In this document: positions 1-8,921 of the stretch, in pieces | Layout: each line of letters starts with the position of its first letter | Position numbering within the stretch: position 1 is the first letter of the stretch | Assembly (NCBI RefSeq): GCF_026898095.1 | Contig: NZ_CP114015.1 | Location: 124,001 to 188,000 of the forward strand | Source: Arthrobacter sp. ATA002 | Lineage (GTDB): Bacteria; Actinomycetota; Actinomycetes; Actinomycetales; Micrococcaceae | Direction: 5' to 3' | DNA: 64,000 nt | Position numbers and translations under genes: made by a program | Notes under the pieces: generated by a model | What the model saw: the letters and a program-made list of their open reading frames with translations, nothing else | Database searches by the model: none | What the model was told of the DNA's origin: nothing

Positions 1-110
1 TCCACCTTGGTTGCCCCGCTCTGGGAAAGGCTGGGAAGAATGAGCACCAGAAGGGCCAATGCCAGGACAATCCAAATGCCCGGCCCCTTGAAGAAGTTCT
101 TAGATTTCAT
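1..110 (-). CDS. ftsH: ATP-dependent zinc metalloprotease FtsH, N-terminal fragment
   Basis: Only the first 36 codons lie in the window; the gene continues beyond position 1. The translation begins MKSKNFFKGPGIWIV and runs into a hydrophobic stretch, which matches the N-terminal membrane anchor of actinobacterial FtsH. FtsH is a membrane-bound AAA+ protease that degrades misfolded membrane proteins and short-lived regulators. Its place directly downstream of hpt and tilS is the usual actinobacterial order and supports the call. The AAA and peptidase domains are not in the window, so the identification rests on the N-terminus and context. No strong ribosome binding site precedes the ATG. Confidence 0.8.
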   Translation of the reverse strand, partial: MKSKNFFKGPGIWIVLALALLVLILPSLSQSGATKV

Positions 111-271
111 TCGTCGTCAGGGCGTACGCCCCGTCCCTCCTGATCAACAACGCTGATAATGCGCGGAAATATACTTCAACTAGCTATACACCGTTACCTG
201 AAAGAACACGTCCCGAATACCCCGAAAGTTCCCTCTGGGCGTAGCACGCCGCCGTGATGTTGATCGCGGAC

Positions 272-313
272 GCAGAACCGGACGGCAGCCTGCGGGCCGC
301 CGTCCGGTTCTGC
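272..313 (-). terminator. Hairpin downstream of hpt
   Basis: A perfect 15-bp inverted repeat (272-286 with 299-313; arm GCAGAACCGGACGGC on the plus strand) lies 18 bases past the hpt stop codon. It most likely ends the tilS-hpt transcript, so ftsH would have its own promoter in 111-270. That leader shows no promoter I can name with confidence. Confidence 0.6.
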
Positions 314-330
314 CTGCGCTGATACGGGAT

Positions 331-882
331 CTACTCGTACACGTGCGGTGCCAGGGTTCCGATGAAGTCGAGGTTGCGGTAGCGCTCGGCAAAGTCCAGG
401 CCGTAGCCCACCACAAACTCATTGGGGATCTCGTAACCGACGTACTTCACGTCGATTTCCACCTTCGCGGCGGTGGGCTTGCGCAGCAGCGTGCAGATTT
501 CGACGCTGGCCGGGCCGCGGGACTGCAGGTTCGTGCGCAGCCAGGACAGGGTCAGGCCGGAGTCGATGATGTCTTCGACGATCAGCACATGCTTGCCCAG
601 GAGGTCCGTTTCCAGGTCCTTGAGGATGCGTACGACGCCGGAGGACTGGGTGCCGGAGCCGTAGGAGGACACAGCCATCCAGTCCATGGTCACGTGGCTG
701 TGCAGGGCACGGGAAAGATCGGCCATGATCATCACGGCACCCTTGAGCACGCCGACCAGCAGGATGTCCCGCCCGGCGTAGTCGCGGTCAATCTCGGCTG
801 CGAGTTCGGTGACCCGCGTTTGAATCTGTTCCTTGGTATAGAGAACGTGCTTGAGGTCTGACTGGACGTCGTGTGAATCCAC
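331..882 (-). CDS. hpt: Hypoxanthine phosphoribosyltransferase
   Basis: This purine-salvage enzyme converts hypoxanthine or guanine plus PRPP to IMP or GMP in the cytoplasm. The 183-residue length is normal for bacterial Hpt. The PRPP-binding loop is visible as VLIVEDIIDSGLT at about residues 98-110, and the active-site loop around SSYGSGTQSSG follows the expected order. It sits 36 bases downstream of tilS on the same strand and is followed by a hairpin before ftsH; tilS-hpt-ftsH is a conserved order in many bacteria. Frame and length are intact. Confidence 0.96.
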   Translation of the reverse strand: MDSHDVQSDLKHVLYTKEQIQTRVTELAAEIDRDYAGRDILLVGVLKGAVMIMADLSRALHSHVTMDWMAVSSYGSGTQSSGVVRILKDLETDLLGKHVLIVEDIIDSGLTLSWLRTNLQSRGPASVEICTLLRKPTAAKVEIDVKYVGYEIPNEFVVGYGLDFAERYRNLDFIGTLAPHVYE

Positions 883-918
883 GAATGGCTCCCGGGTGCG
901 AGATGTTGCAGCTGGATT

Positions 919-2067
919 TTAGGTGCTGCTCTTTTTCCTAAAGACAAGATTGCCATAGCCGGAGGTGCCTTGGGGAACCGCATTTGTACGCGCCTGGCGG
1001 TACACGCTCACTTTGCCGACGAGTTCCACGGGGCCGGCGGATCCGGTGCGGCGCAGAAGCGCCTCGACCGACCGGAGCCTTTCGTAGCTGGGCTGGGCGG
1101 CTCCGAGTTCGACGGCGGCTAGAGCCAGGACACGCTGGCGCACGGCGGGAGCCAGCTTCCGCAGCTGCGCTTCAGGCAACAGGACGGTTCCGGAGTCCGC
1201 CGCCTGCGAACCGGCTGCTTCTTCGGGAACGACCCGCAGCCGGGCGTAGGTTTCTGCACTCACGGCGTCGAGGTAGTCGGCGTCGCCCGCCAGGATACGT
1301 GAGGAACGGAACAGTGCCTCAGCGATTCCCGGGCCCAGTTTCTCCTCCAGGAACGGGAGGACCTCTGCCCGCACCCGGGACCGGGCAAAGGCCGGATCCG
1401 CGTTGGTGGGATCAAACCACGGGTCCAAGTTTTCGCTTTGGCAGATTTCCTCGGTCTCGCTGCGCCGCAGTCCGAGCAGCGGGCGCAGGTATTTCCCGCG
1501 CACGGCCCGCATGCCGGCCAGGGACCGGGTTCCGGAACCGCGGGCGAGGCCCAGCAGCACCTGCTCGGCCTGATCATCGAGGGTATGTCCGAGCAGCACG
1601 GCGTCGGCACCGGTCTCCGCCACGGCGGCGTCGAGGGCTTCGTAGCGGACCGTCCGGGCAGCTGCCTCGGGGCCCATGCCGGTGGCCGGCACTGCCACGG
1701 TGCGGACCTGGACCGGGTCCAGTCCCATGCCGCGGAGCTTGTGCGCGGCGGCTTCGGCGAGGTCCGCTGATCCGGGCTGCAGGGCGTGGTCCACCACGAC
1801 GGCGCCCACCCGGTAGTCGCCGCGGCGGCCGAAGAAGGACGCGGCTTCGGCGAGTGCCAGGGAGTCCGGACCGCCGCTGCAGGCCACCAGCAGCAGCGGC
1901 GGCGGCGCGGCAGCCGTGCCGCGCGGCGCCAGCCCGGCGTCGTCGAGCGCTTCCTTGATCATGTTGCGGGCCTTGCCCAGGGTCGGGTTCAGGCGCTTGC
2001 GCGGACGGCCGGAGCCGGTGCCGCCCGCAGGGGCATTTTCGGAAATATCAGGGTCTTGCAGGTGCAC
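919..2067 (-). CDS. tilS: tRNA(Ile)-lysidine synthase TilS
   Basis: TilS ligates lysine to C34 of the AUA-decoding tRNA-Ile using ATP, which changes the anticodon specificity from AUG to AUA. The PP-loop signature SGGPDS appears in LLVACSGGPDSLAL near residue 65, followed by the substrate-binding region with LGHTLDDQAEQ. The 382-residue protein is in the normal range for actinobacteria. The ATG at 2067 lies 6 bases after the stop of the upstream metalloprotease gene, which suggests translational coupling; an internal ATG (MIKEALDDAG) is an alternative start. The C-terminal substrate-binding domain is present and the frame is intact. Confidence 0.95.
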   Translation of the reverse strand: MHLQDPDISENAPAGGTGSGRPRKRLNPTLGKARNMIKEALDDAGLAPRGTAAAPPPLLLVACSGGPDSLALAEAASFFGRRGDYRVGAVVVDHALQPGSADLAEAAAHKLRGMGLDPVQVRTVAVPATGMGPEAAARTVRYEALDAAVAETGADAVLLGHTLDDQAEQVLLGLARGSGTRSLAGMRAVRGKYLRPLLGLRRSETEEICQSENLDPWFDPTNADPAFARSRVRAEVLPFLEEKLGPGIAEALFRSSRILAGDADYLDAVSAETYARLRVVPEEAAGSQAADSGTVLLPEAQLRKLAPAVRQRVLALAAVELGAAQPSYERLRSVEALLRRTGSAGPVELVGKVSVYRQARTNAVPQGTSGYGNLVFRKKSST

Positions 2068-2073
2068 GTGCGG

Positions 2074-3222
2074 TTACAGTCCCATCCGGGTCATCCACAG
2101 GGACGGATTATGGATTTCAGCTTCGCTGGGCAGGTTGGCGGGGCCTTCCCAGACCCGGTTGAACCCGTCCATGCCGGCGCGGTCCACCACGGCGCGGACA
2201 AACTTTGAGCCGTCCTTGTACTGGCGCATTTTGGCATCCAGTCCCATGATTTGCCGGAAGAAACGGTCCAGCCACCCGTGGCTCCTGCCGCGGGCGTTGA
2301 AGCGCTGCCGGATGGTCTTCACACTGGGAACCACCCGGGCGTCAACGGCGTCCATCACCACAGTGGCGTGTCCCTCCAGCAGGGACATCACCGCGGTGAG
2401 GTGGGACATCCGCTCCTTGTCCTCGGGGTCCTGCAGCAGGGACATGATGTCCGTGGGGCGCTGGGGAACACCGTCACCGCCGGTGCCGCGGCCGCCGCCG
2501 GCCAGGGCGTCACGGGCGGGCGAAGCGAGGGTCTTCGCGGCCTGTCCCAGGCGCTCGGAGAGAGTCTGGGCCTTATCCATCAGGCCGTTCGTGAGCATGC
2601 CGATCTGCTCCAGCATGTGATCGCGCAGCCACGGCGCCGCAGCAAACTGGACCCGGTGCGTCTGCTCATGCAGGCATACCCACAACCTGAAATCAGCCGG
2701 AACCACGTTGAGTTCGCGTTCCAGGGCGATGATGTTCGGAGCGACCAGGAGGAGCCGGCCGCCGGACGGGCCGCCGGGCGTCTTGGCGGAGAAGGGGTCG
2801 TACTGGCCGAGGACCTTCGAAGACAGGAAAGCCAGCACCGCACCGAGCTGGGCACCGGTAACCGTACTGCTGAAGGCCGTGTTCGCGCCGGACAGCTGGT
2901 CCGGCCGGGTGCGGGCCAAGTGGTCCAGCGCCGGGTTCATCAGTGCGGCGAAGCTGCGGGAATTGGCCTTGGCCCAGGAGGCGCGGTCCACTACCAGCAC
3001 CTCGGAATCGCGCAGGTCGCGGGCGGCTTCCAGCCCGGTGATGCGGTGCACATGGGTCACTGCTTCATCTGCCAGGGCACGAAGTTCCGTCACGGCTTCA
3101 CGAATCTCGCGGGCCGGCATCTTGGGACCGGCGGACACAAGGGTGGCTGCCGTGCCGGCGGCCAGGTCCCAATTCACCAGATCGGGGGTGGCTGGGGCGG
3201 GGTGGCGCTGATAGCTCTCCAT
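2074..3222 (-). CDS. Zinc-dependent metalloprotease, DUF2342 (F420-associated) family
   Basis: The 382-residue protein carries a clear HExxH zinc motif (HEQTH, residues 185-189) in the context LWVCLHEQTHRVQF, typical of the actinobacterial DUF2342 family annotated as zinc-dependent metalloprotease or coenzyme-F420-associated hydrolase. No substrate is established for the family as far as I know. I start it at the ATG at 3222 (MESYQRHPAP); a longer in-frame reading would run into dacB and has low-quality sequence. It lies between dacB and tilS in the conserved dacB-DUF2342-tilS-hpt order, so it is probably cotranscribed with cell-wall and translation genes. Confidence 0.88.
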   Translation of the reverse strand: MESYQRHPAPATPDLVNWDLAAGTAATLVSAGPKMPAREIREAVTELRALADEAVTHVHRITGLEAARDLRDSEVLVVDRASWAKANSRSFAALMNPALDHLARTRPDQLSGANTAFSSTVTGAQLGAVLAFLSSKVLGQYDPFSAKTPGGPSGGRLLLVAPNIIALERELNVVPADFRLWVCLHEQTHRVQFAAAPWLRDHMLEQIGMLTNGLMDKAQTLSERLGQAAKTLASPARDALAGGGRGTGGDGVPQRPTDIMSLLQDPEDKERMSHLTAVMSLLEGHATVVMDAVDARVVPSVKTIRQRFNARGRSHGWLDRFFRQIMGLDAKMRQYKDGSKFVRAVVDRAGMDGFNRVWEGPANLPSEAEIHNPSLWMTRMGL

Positions 3223-3283
3223 CCGTCCATCAGACCACACGCCGCCCCGAATCGGAGCCGGGTTCGCTGAACGCCAAACAGCG

Positions 3284-4791
3284 TCAGCGGCAGCCGCAGG
3301 CGGCAAGCACCGTGGCCGCCGAGTCCACGGCGGCCCGGGCCTGGGCGGTGTTCGCTTCCAGCCCGTTTGCCACAAAGGCAAAGGACAGCAGCCGCCCGTC
3401 GGCATCCGTCACGAACCCGGTGAGCGAGGTAACCGCGAACAGGGTTCCAGTTTTTCCCCGAACCACGCCGGCCGGTGACACGTCCGGTTCGCCGGCGGAC
3501 GTGTCCCCCGGTTCACCGGCGGACGTGTCCCCCGGTTCACCGGCGGAAAATCGGGTGGCTAGGGTTCCGCTCAGGCCGGCCACCGGCAGGGAATAGGGCA
3601 GCGTCCGCACATCGTTGTCCGTGGACGTCAGCGCCGCCTGCATGGTACGGGCGAGCTGCAGGGCGGAGATCCGGGTACCGGCGCCCAGGCCGGAGGCATC
3701 GGCCAGCACCAGTCCGGAAGTGTCCACGCCGAGCCGGGAAACCGCGGCCTTCACGGCCTGTGTTCCACCGTCGAAGGTCGCTTCCCTGCCCGTGGCCAGG
3801 GCACTCATCCGGGCCAGTGCCTCAGCCAGGTAGTTATCGGAGGTGAGCAGCATATGCCGCACCTGTTCGGAAACGGGCGCCGATTCCACGGCGGCCAGCT
3901 GCTCAGCCCCTCCGCTGCCGTGCCGCGTTCGATGACCGTATCGACCGTGAACCCGTTATCCACGGACGCTGTTTCGAGCGCGGCGGCGAAGGCTTCGGCG
4001 GCGGTGAGGGCGGCGTCGTCGGCCCGCAGGCCGGACGAGGCGCCCTCGGCGGCCCAGGCTGAATTGATGGCCAGCGGAAAGAGCGGTGCCATTTCCCCGG
4101 CCTCCACGTCCTCGCTGCTCCACGCCGGGGACAGCGTGTCACCGGTGAACAGCGTGTCATCGAGGCGGATGCGCACGGTTCCGCCGGTCCCGCGCTTTTC
4201 CAGGGCCGCTGCCGTCTTTTCGGCGAGGGTCTGCAGCCCGGCCCGGCCCGTAATCTGCTCCCCGTCCGACTCCCCGTCCGACTCCCCGGCAGCCAGGAGG
4301 ACGTCCCCTCCGCCCTTCAGCACGATGGTGCTGGGGGCGTTTCCGGCATAGACAGCCGTTTCAAACCGGGTATCAGCCCCGAGGTCCGAGAGGGCGGCCG
4401 CGGCCGTGAGGATCTTAAGGCTGGAGGCCGGTGTCACGGCGGTGCCGCCGTCGAGATCGTAGAGGACCTCGCCCGTCAGGGCATCGAGGACGGTCCCGTG
4501 GAACGTGCCGCTTCCGGAGACCGCCAGCTCGGCGTCCAGCAGGTCCTTCAGCGTGTCCGTGTCCGGGGCGGTGTCCGGGGCGGACTGGCCTGCGCCGGCC
4601 GGCACCGGAAAGTCTCCGCCGCTGAACGCCAGCCGTCCCGGGCCCTGCTGGTACGGGGGCACCACGACCTGGCGCTGGGGCTGCTCGCCGCGCAGCGCGG
4701 TGAGCAGCGGAGGTCCGGCGTAAAACGCCAGCGGAACAACCAGCACGGCCAGGACCAGGGTCAGCAGAAGGCCGGTAAGCACCCGAGCCAT
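3284..4791 (-). pseudogene. dacB: D-alanyl-D-alanine carboxypeptidase/endopeptidase (PBP4-type), frame broken by one missing base
   Basis: DacB is an exported penicillin-binding protein that trims or cleaves peptidoglycan cross-links. The N-terminus has a hydrophobic signal/anchor segment (residues ~3-30). The serine-acylase motifs appear in order: SxxK as SSLK in TPASSLKIL, SDN in LTSDNYLAEA, and KTG in RGKTGTL. The frame changes at the C4 run 3907-3910: upstream reading ends in a tail starting SSWPPWN, while the continuation (AEQLAAVESAPVSEQ) lies in the next frame. Adding one base restores a continuous protein of about 502 residues, so I treat this as one gene and the break as a probable sequencing error. 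It is the first gene of the leftward block and divergent from ppa. Confidence 0.88.
3486..3547 (-). repeat. 24-bp in-frame tandem repeat inside dacB
   Basis: A 24-bp unit is present about 2.6 times (3486-3509, 3510-3533, 3534-3547) with one base difference between the first two copies. It encodes repeated SAGEPGDT octapeptides placed just before the KTG active-site motif of the PBP4-type protein. The unit length keeps the frame, so copy-number change would alter only a surface loop. Confidence 0.9.
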
Positions 4792-5017
4792 CGCTTCACC
4801 GCTGCTTTCCGTAGCTGCATCCGCTGCGCGAGACAGTGAATGGGGACCAAGACATATATCTTTAAGACTAGACCGGCGCCGCAGCCCGCGCTGACGCGGA
4901 CAGTTGGGCGGCTGCCGGTGTGTTGATCAGCCTACGTTCACGGCAGTGTTTTCGTTGACGCCGCGTTCGCCAACCCGTTCTGCGGAGCCCGCCGGGCCCC
5001 GCGCAAGAGGAGTATCC
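4792..5017. promoter_or_regulatory. Divergent intergenic region dacB / ppa
   Basis: This 226-bp region separates the divergent dacB and ppa starts, so promoters for both must lie here. A Shine-Dalgarno sequence AAGAGGAG sits at 5005-5012, 5 bases before the ppa ATG. I cannot assign -35/-10 elements with confidence. Confidence 0.5.
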
Positions 5018-5563
5018 ATGAAGCTCGACGTCACCATCGAGATCCCCAAGGGATCCCGGGTCAAGTACGAAATTGACCACGAAACGCACCGCCTGCGCCT
5101 GGACCGCATCCTGTTTACGTCCATGGCGTACCCCACGCACTACGGCTACTTCGAAAACACCCTGGGCGAGGACGGCGATCCCCTGGACGCCCTGGTCATG
5201 CTCCAGGACTTCGACCTGATGCCCGGCGTGCTCGTGGAATCCCGCCCGATCGGCGTGTTCAACATGGTGGACGACGGCGGCGGAGACGCCAAGGTTCTCT
5301 GCGTCCCGGTGGACCCGCGCTTTGACCACATCCAGGACATCTCCGACGTCTCCGATTTCCTGCTGGACGAGATCAAGCACTTCTTCACGAAGTACAAGGA
5401 CCTGGAGCCGGGCAAGTGGGTTGAAGCCGCAGACTGGGCCGGCCGCGAGGCCGCAGAGGCCGAGGTCGAGGCGTCGCTGAAGCGTTTTGAAGCCCTTGGC
5501 GAGCGGAGTGAAGAGGACGAGCCCCAGGGCCGCGACGTCGACGCCGCACCCGACAACAACTAG
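5018..5563 (+). CDS. ppa: Inorganic pyrophosphatase (family I)
   Basis: This soluble enzyme hydrolyses pyrophosphate to phosphate and so pulls biosynthetic reactions forward. The sequence begins [18 protein letters not shown] and contains the family signature in [10 protein letters not shown] (metal-binding aspartates) around residues 54-63, plus the substrate-binding YPTHYGY. The 181 residues include an acidic C-terminal tail ([17 protein letters not shown]) beyond the usual core, which is common in actinobacteria. The start at 5018 is supported by AAGAGGAG upstream; a longer reading frame exists but has no family similarity. It is divergent from dacB. Confidence 0.96.
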   Translation: MKLDVTIEIPKGSRVKYEIDHETHRLRLDRILFTSMAYPTHYGYFENTLGEDGDPLDALVMLQDFDLMPGVLVESRPIGVFNMVDDGGGDAKVLCVPVDPRFDHIQDISDVSDFLLDEIKHFFTKYKDLEPGKWVEAADWAGREAAEAEVEASLKRFEALGERSEEDEPQGRDVDAAPDNN

Positions 5564-5610
5564 CACTCCCCTGCCGGGCCGCCGTGCGGTGCACGGGCCG
5601 GCAATAAACC

Positions 5611-5655
5611 GCACGACGGCGGCTGCTCCCTCCCGGGACGGCCGCCGTCGTCGTT
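5611..5655 (+). terminator. Hairpin downstream of ppa (ACGACGGCGG family)
   Basis: An 11-bp perfect inverted repeat (ACGACGGCGGC at 5613-5623, GCCGCCGTCGT at 5641-5651) lies about 50 bases after the ppa stop and is followed by a short CGTTT. The same outer arm occurs in three other gene-end hairpins of this window. Confidence 0.65.
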
Positions 5656-5693
5656 TGTGCAGTTGTCGCCGCTTTCCCGCGGGCGCCCCTCTG

Positions 5694-5861
5694 CTGTCGG
5701 AACGATGCGGCTTAGGCCCGCCCCCTCCCCTGCCCATCCAGTGTCGGAATGATGCGGCTTTTCCCAGTCGAGTGTCGGAGTAATGCCGCTTTGGCCGAAG
5801 AACTCCGACATCTGCGCGTCACTCGACGGGTGGGTCCGACACCTGCGCGTCACTCGACGGC
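5694..5861. repeat. Intergenic repeat cluster, GTGTCGGA family
   Basis: Three direct copies of a (GAG)TGTCGGAAxxATGCGGCTT-like element begin near 5694, 5740 and 5770. They are followed by two 25-bp copies in inverted sense (CCGACAyCTGCGCGTCACTCGACGG at 5804-5828 and 5836-5860, 32-bp period, one base different). The two arms share the core CGAGTG/CACTCG, so the region could form alternative hairpins. No credible gene lies in 5656-5936. Related elements recur at 48.7-49.1 kb. Confidence 0.85.
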
Positions 5862-5936
5862 AGGCGCGGATAGCGGTACGGGGCGCGCCGCAACCGGATC
5901 CGGTTGTTTTTGAAGCAGCTCTGGCATGCTGAGGCC

Positions 5937-6566
5937 ATGCATTATGTGCTGACCATCAACCAGCGGGACTCCCGCGAGTACGGCGACCTCGTCCCCGGGC
6001 TGATCCGCTCGCTGCGGCATCTGCCGGCCGCGGTCCCGTTTCAGCGATCGGTCGGCGACGAGGCGCAGGGCGTGCTGGCCGACGCCCCGGCAGCTGTCGA
6101 AGCGGCGCTGACGGCCATCCGGCAGCGGCGCTGGAACGTGGGAATCGGCGTCGGCGAACTGCGCCCGCCACTGCGGCAGACCGTGCTGGACAATGACGGG
6201 TACGGGCTGGTCTACGCCCGCCGGGCGGTGGACCGTGCCCGAAAGACGGGAGAACGTATTCCGTTGGCCGTCGAAGGCCCGGATCAGGAAATTGCAGCCG
6301 AGGCCGAAGCCGTCCTGCGGCTGCTGGGCCAAATTGTGGCCAGCCGGACCGACGCCGAGTGGAAGGTCCTGGACCTCATGACGCCAGGCGCGCGGGGCCA
6401 GCAGAAATACGTGGCGGAGATCCTGGGCATCACCACCCAGGCCGTCAGCAAGGCTGTGGTGCGTTCGCACTGGCAGGAGGAGTGGGCAACCCGTCCCGCG
6501 GCAGCCCGGCTGCTGTCGCTTTGTTACGGACCGGCCGCTCTGCCACCGGCCGCGCTGACCTACTAA
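5937..6566 (+). CDS. SatD-like protein with C-terminal helix-turn-helix
   Basis: The 209-residue protein begins MHYVLTINQRDSRE, resembling the N-terminus of SatD-type proteins, and ends in a likely helix-turn-helix (YVAEILGITTQAVSKAV, around residues 155-172). A sequence-specific DNA-binding role is therefore likely, but I know no target. I prefer the ATG at 5937 because the upstream TTG reading adds only unconserved residues. It stands alone: the repeat cluster lies upstream and the next gene is convergent. An alternative view is a MarR-like regulator; the family assignment is moderate. Confidence 0.6.
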   Translation: MHYVLTINQRDSREYGDLVPGLIRSLRHLPAAVPFQRSVGDEAQGVLADAPAAVEAALTAIRQRRWNVGIGVGELRPPLRQTVLDNDGYGLVYARRAVDRARKTGERIPLAVEGPDQEIAAEAEAVLRLLGQIVASRTDAEWKVLDLMTPGARGQQKYVAEILGITTQAVSKAVVRSHWQEEWATRPAAARLLSLCYGPAALPPAALTY

Positions 6567-6588
6567 GGCAAACAGGAGAGCGCCGGAG

Positions 6589-7440
6589 TTAGGCCTGCGG
6601 GTTGCACAGCCCGCGAAGAATAACCGCCGCCCCATCCTCGTAGACGGTGCCGGTGACCTCCGTGGCTGCTTCCAGGACCTCCCGCGGAGCCTGGCCCATC
6701 GCCACTCCGCGGCCCGCCCAGCCCAGCATCTCGATGTCGTTGCGGCCGTCACCCATGGCCAGAGTGTGCCTGGGGTCAATGTCCAGGGTGCTGCGGACCT
6801 TTTCCAGGGCACTGGCCTTGGTGACGCCCTCGGCGGCGATATCCAGCCAGGCGGTCCAGCCCACGGAATAAGTCACACCGTGCAGCCCGATGGCCCGCAC
6901 TGCCTCGCCGAACTCCTCCGCCGTGGAATCGGTGCTAAACACCACCACGCGGACGGCCTCGGCGCTGCGCAGCCGTTCGAAGTCAACGGGCTGGGCCTCA
7001 ACCCCGAAGCTGGCGTCCTGGAACCGTTCGGTGGAGAGGAAGTCGCCGGAGGAATCTTCGAGGGCGAATTTGGCCGTGGGCAGGCTCACCCGCAGGGCAT
7101 CCAGTGCCACCGAGGGATCAAAGACCACCCGGTCCAGCACCCGGTATCCGTCCGGCAGGGAGGTGTCGATTTCCAGGGTGACGCCGCCGTTGGAGCAAAC
7201 GCAGTAGCCCTTGGTGATGCCGATGCGTTCCAGGATGGGAAGGGCGGCTCCGTAGGAGCGTCCGGTGGCGATAACCAGGTGGTGTCCTGCGGCGATGGCC
7301 GCCTGCGCAGCTTCGCGGACACCGGCGGACATGTGTCCGTCGTGGTCCACGAGGGTGCCGTCAACATCCAGGGCTACCAGGTGGGGCTGTGATTGGGGTT
7401 CCTGCCGGTCTTCGATGCCGGCGCTTGTCAAAGTAGTCAT
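6589..7440 (-). CDS. HAD-superfamily hydrolase, Cof-type sugar phosphatase
   Basis: The 283-residue protein has all HAD motifs: motif I DVDGTLVDHDG near residue 24, motif II (VIATGRS), and motifs III/IV in MGDGRNDIEML near residue 230. The large cap between motifs II and III places it in the Cof/IIB phosphatase group, which dephosphorylate sugar phosphates or flavin precursors; the substrate cannot be read from sequence. I start it at the ATG at 7440 (MTTLTSAG), since the upstream extension is not typical. It follows serS on the same strand after a strong terminator hairpin. Confidence 0.87.
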   Translation of the reverse strand: MTTLTSAGIEDRQEPQSQPHLVALDVDGTLVDHDGHMSAGVREAAQAAIAAGHHLVIATGRSYGAALPILERIGITKGYCVCSNGGVTLEIDTSLPDGYRVLDRVVFDPSVALDALRVSLPTAKFALEDSSGDFLSTERFQDASFGVEAQPVDFERLRSAEAVRVVVFSTDSTAEEFGEAVRAIGLHGVTYSVGWTAWLDIAAEGVTKASALEKVRSTLDIDPRHTLAMGDGRNDIEMLGWAGRGVAMGQAPREVLEAATEVTGTVYEDGAAVILRGLCNPQA

Positions 7441-7517
7441 CGCCTCATTTAAACAGATGGCTGCGGATCCTGAAAGGACGCGGCTCACATAGGTGCTCAG
7501 GTGAGGTGCGGAAAAGC

Positions 7518-7549
7518 GGTTCCTGTTCCGGCACGCCGGAACAGGAACC
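7518..7549 (-). terminator. Rho-independent terminator of serS
   Basis: A perfect 14-bp stem (GGTTCCTGTTCCGG at 7518-7531 with 7536-7549) and 4-base loop lie just after the serS stop. On the minus strand the stem is followed by CTTTTCC, giving a short U tract. This fits a factor-independent terminator for serS. Confidence 0.8.
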
Positions 7550-7580
7550 GCCGCTCGGCTGGATAGGAACGGCGGCCCTT

Positions 7581-8857
7581 CTACAGGACGGGCAGAACCT
7601 CAAGTCCCCCGAGGTAGGGGCGCAGGGCGGCCGGGACCGTGACGGAGCCGTCCGGGTTCTGGTGGTGTTCCAGGATGGCCACGAGCCAGCGGGTGGTGGC
7701 CAGTGTTCCGTTCAGGGTTGCCACGGCGCGCGTTCCTTGCCCTCGCCGTCCTGGCGTTCACGGATGTTCAGGCGGCGGGCCTGGAACGTGGTGCAGTTGG
7801 ACGTGGACGTCAGCTCCCGGTAGGCGTTCTGGGTGGGAACCCAGGCCTCACAGTCAAACTTCCGGGCCGCGGACATGCCCAGATCACCGGCTGCGGTGTC
7901 GATGACGCGGTAGGGCAGCTCCACCTTGGCCAGCATTTCCTCTTCCCAGGCCAGAAGGCGCTGGTGCTCGGCGGCGGCGTCCTCCGGCTTGGTGTAGATG
8001 AACATTTCCACCTTGTTGAACTGGTGGACGCGGATGATGCCGCGGGTGTCCTTCCCGTGCGAGCCGGCCTCGCGGCGGTAGCAGGAAGACCAGCCCGCGT
8101 ACCGGACCGGGCCGCCGTTCAGGTCCAGGATCTCATCGGCGTGGTAGCCGGCCAGCGGCACCTCGGAGGTGCCGACCAGGTACAGGTCGTCGTCGGCCAG
8201 GCGGTAGATTTCGGCGTCGTGGGCCACATCGAAGCCCGTGCCCTGCATGGTCTCGGGGCGGACCAGCGTGGGAGTGATCATCGGAACGAAACCGGCCTTC
8301 ACGGCCTGGTCCATGGCCATGTTCAGCAGCGCCAGCTCCAGCCGGGCACCAACTCCGCGCAGGAAGTAGAAACGGGAGCCGGATACCTTCGCACCGCGCT
8401 CCATGTCGATGGCGCCCAGCAGCTCGCCGATCTCCAAGTGGTCCCGGGGAGTGAACCCCTCGGCTTCGAAGTCGCGCGGCTTGCCAACCGTCTTGATAAC
8501 CTCGAAATCGTCTTCGCCGCCGGCGGGAACGCCGTCGGACACCAGGTTCGGAATCCGGCGCAGCAGCGCATCCGACTCGGCCTGGGCGGCGTCGGCTTCG
8601 GCGCCGGCTGCTTTCACGGCGCCGGCCAGTTCCTTGACCTCGGCCAGCAGGGCCTGCTTTTCATCCCCCTTGGCCTTGGCAACGCGTTTGCCGAAGGCAT
8701 TCTGCTCGGCCCTCAGGTTCTCGAAGCGGGTGCGGGAATCGCGGCGGGCAGCGTCGGCAGCAATGATCGCGTCCACCAGGGACTCGTCCGCCTGGCGGGC
8801 GCGCTGGGAGGCTCGGAATTTTTCGGGGTTTTCGCGGAGCTCATTAACATCGATCAC
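7581..8857 (-). pseudogene. serS: Seryl-tRNA synthetase, frame broken near the C-terminus (probable sequence error)
   Basis: SerRS charges tRNA-Ser and is essential. The N-terminal coiled-coil arm ([14 protein letters not shown] to about residue 110) and class II motifs are present, including motif 2 in [16 protein letters not shown]. The protein then reads through to [13 protein letters not shown] and stops early. The expected C-terminus ([15 protein letters not shown] ... LEVLPVL) follows in another frame and ends at 7581. Adding one base at the CC pair 7735-7736 restores a 425-residue protein of normal length. No second serS is visible in the window, so a true inactivation is unlikely. It is divergent from the lipid kinase and has its own terminator. 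Confidence 0.93.
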
Positions 8858-8921
8858 GCTTCAAGGGTACCCAAAACCGCGGCGGGCCCGGGCACAGACC
8901 CGGGTTAGGCTGGGAACCACT

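Noticed and set aside
3895-3920. Programmed frameshifting in dacB and the other broken genes
   Set aside because: No slippery heptamer or downstream stem is shared by the sites, and nineteen sites in unrelated genes are far too many for programmed shifts.
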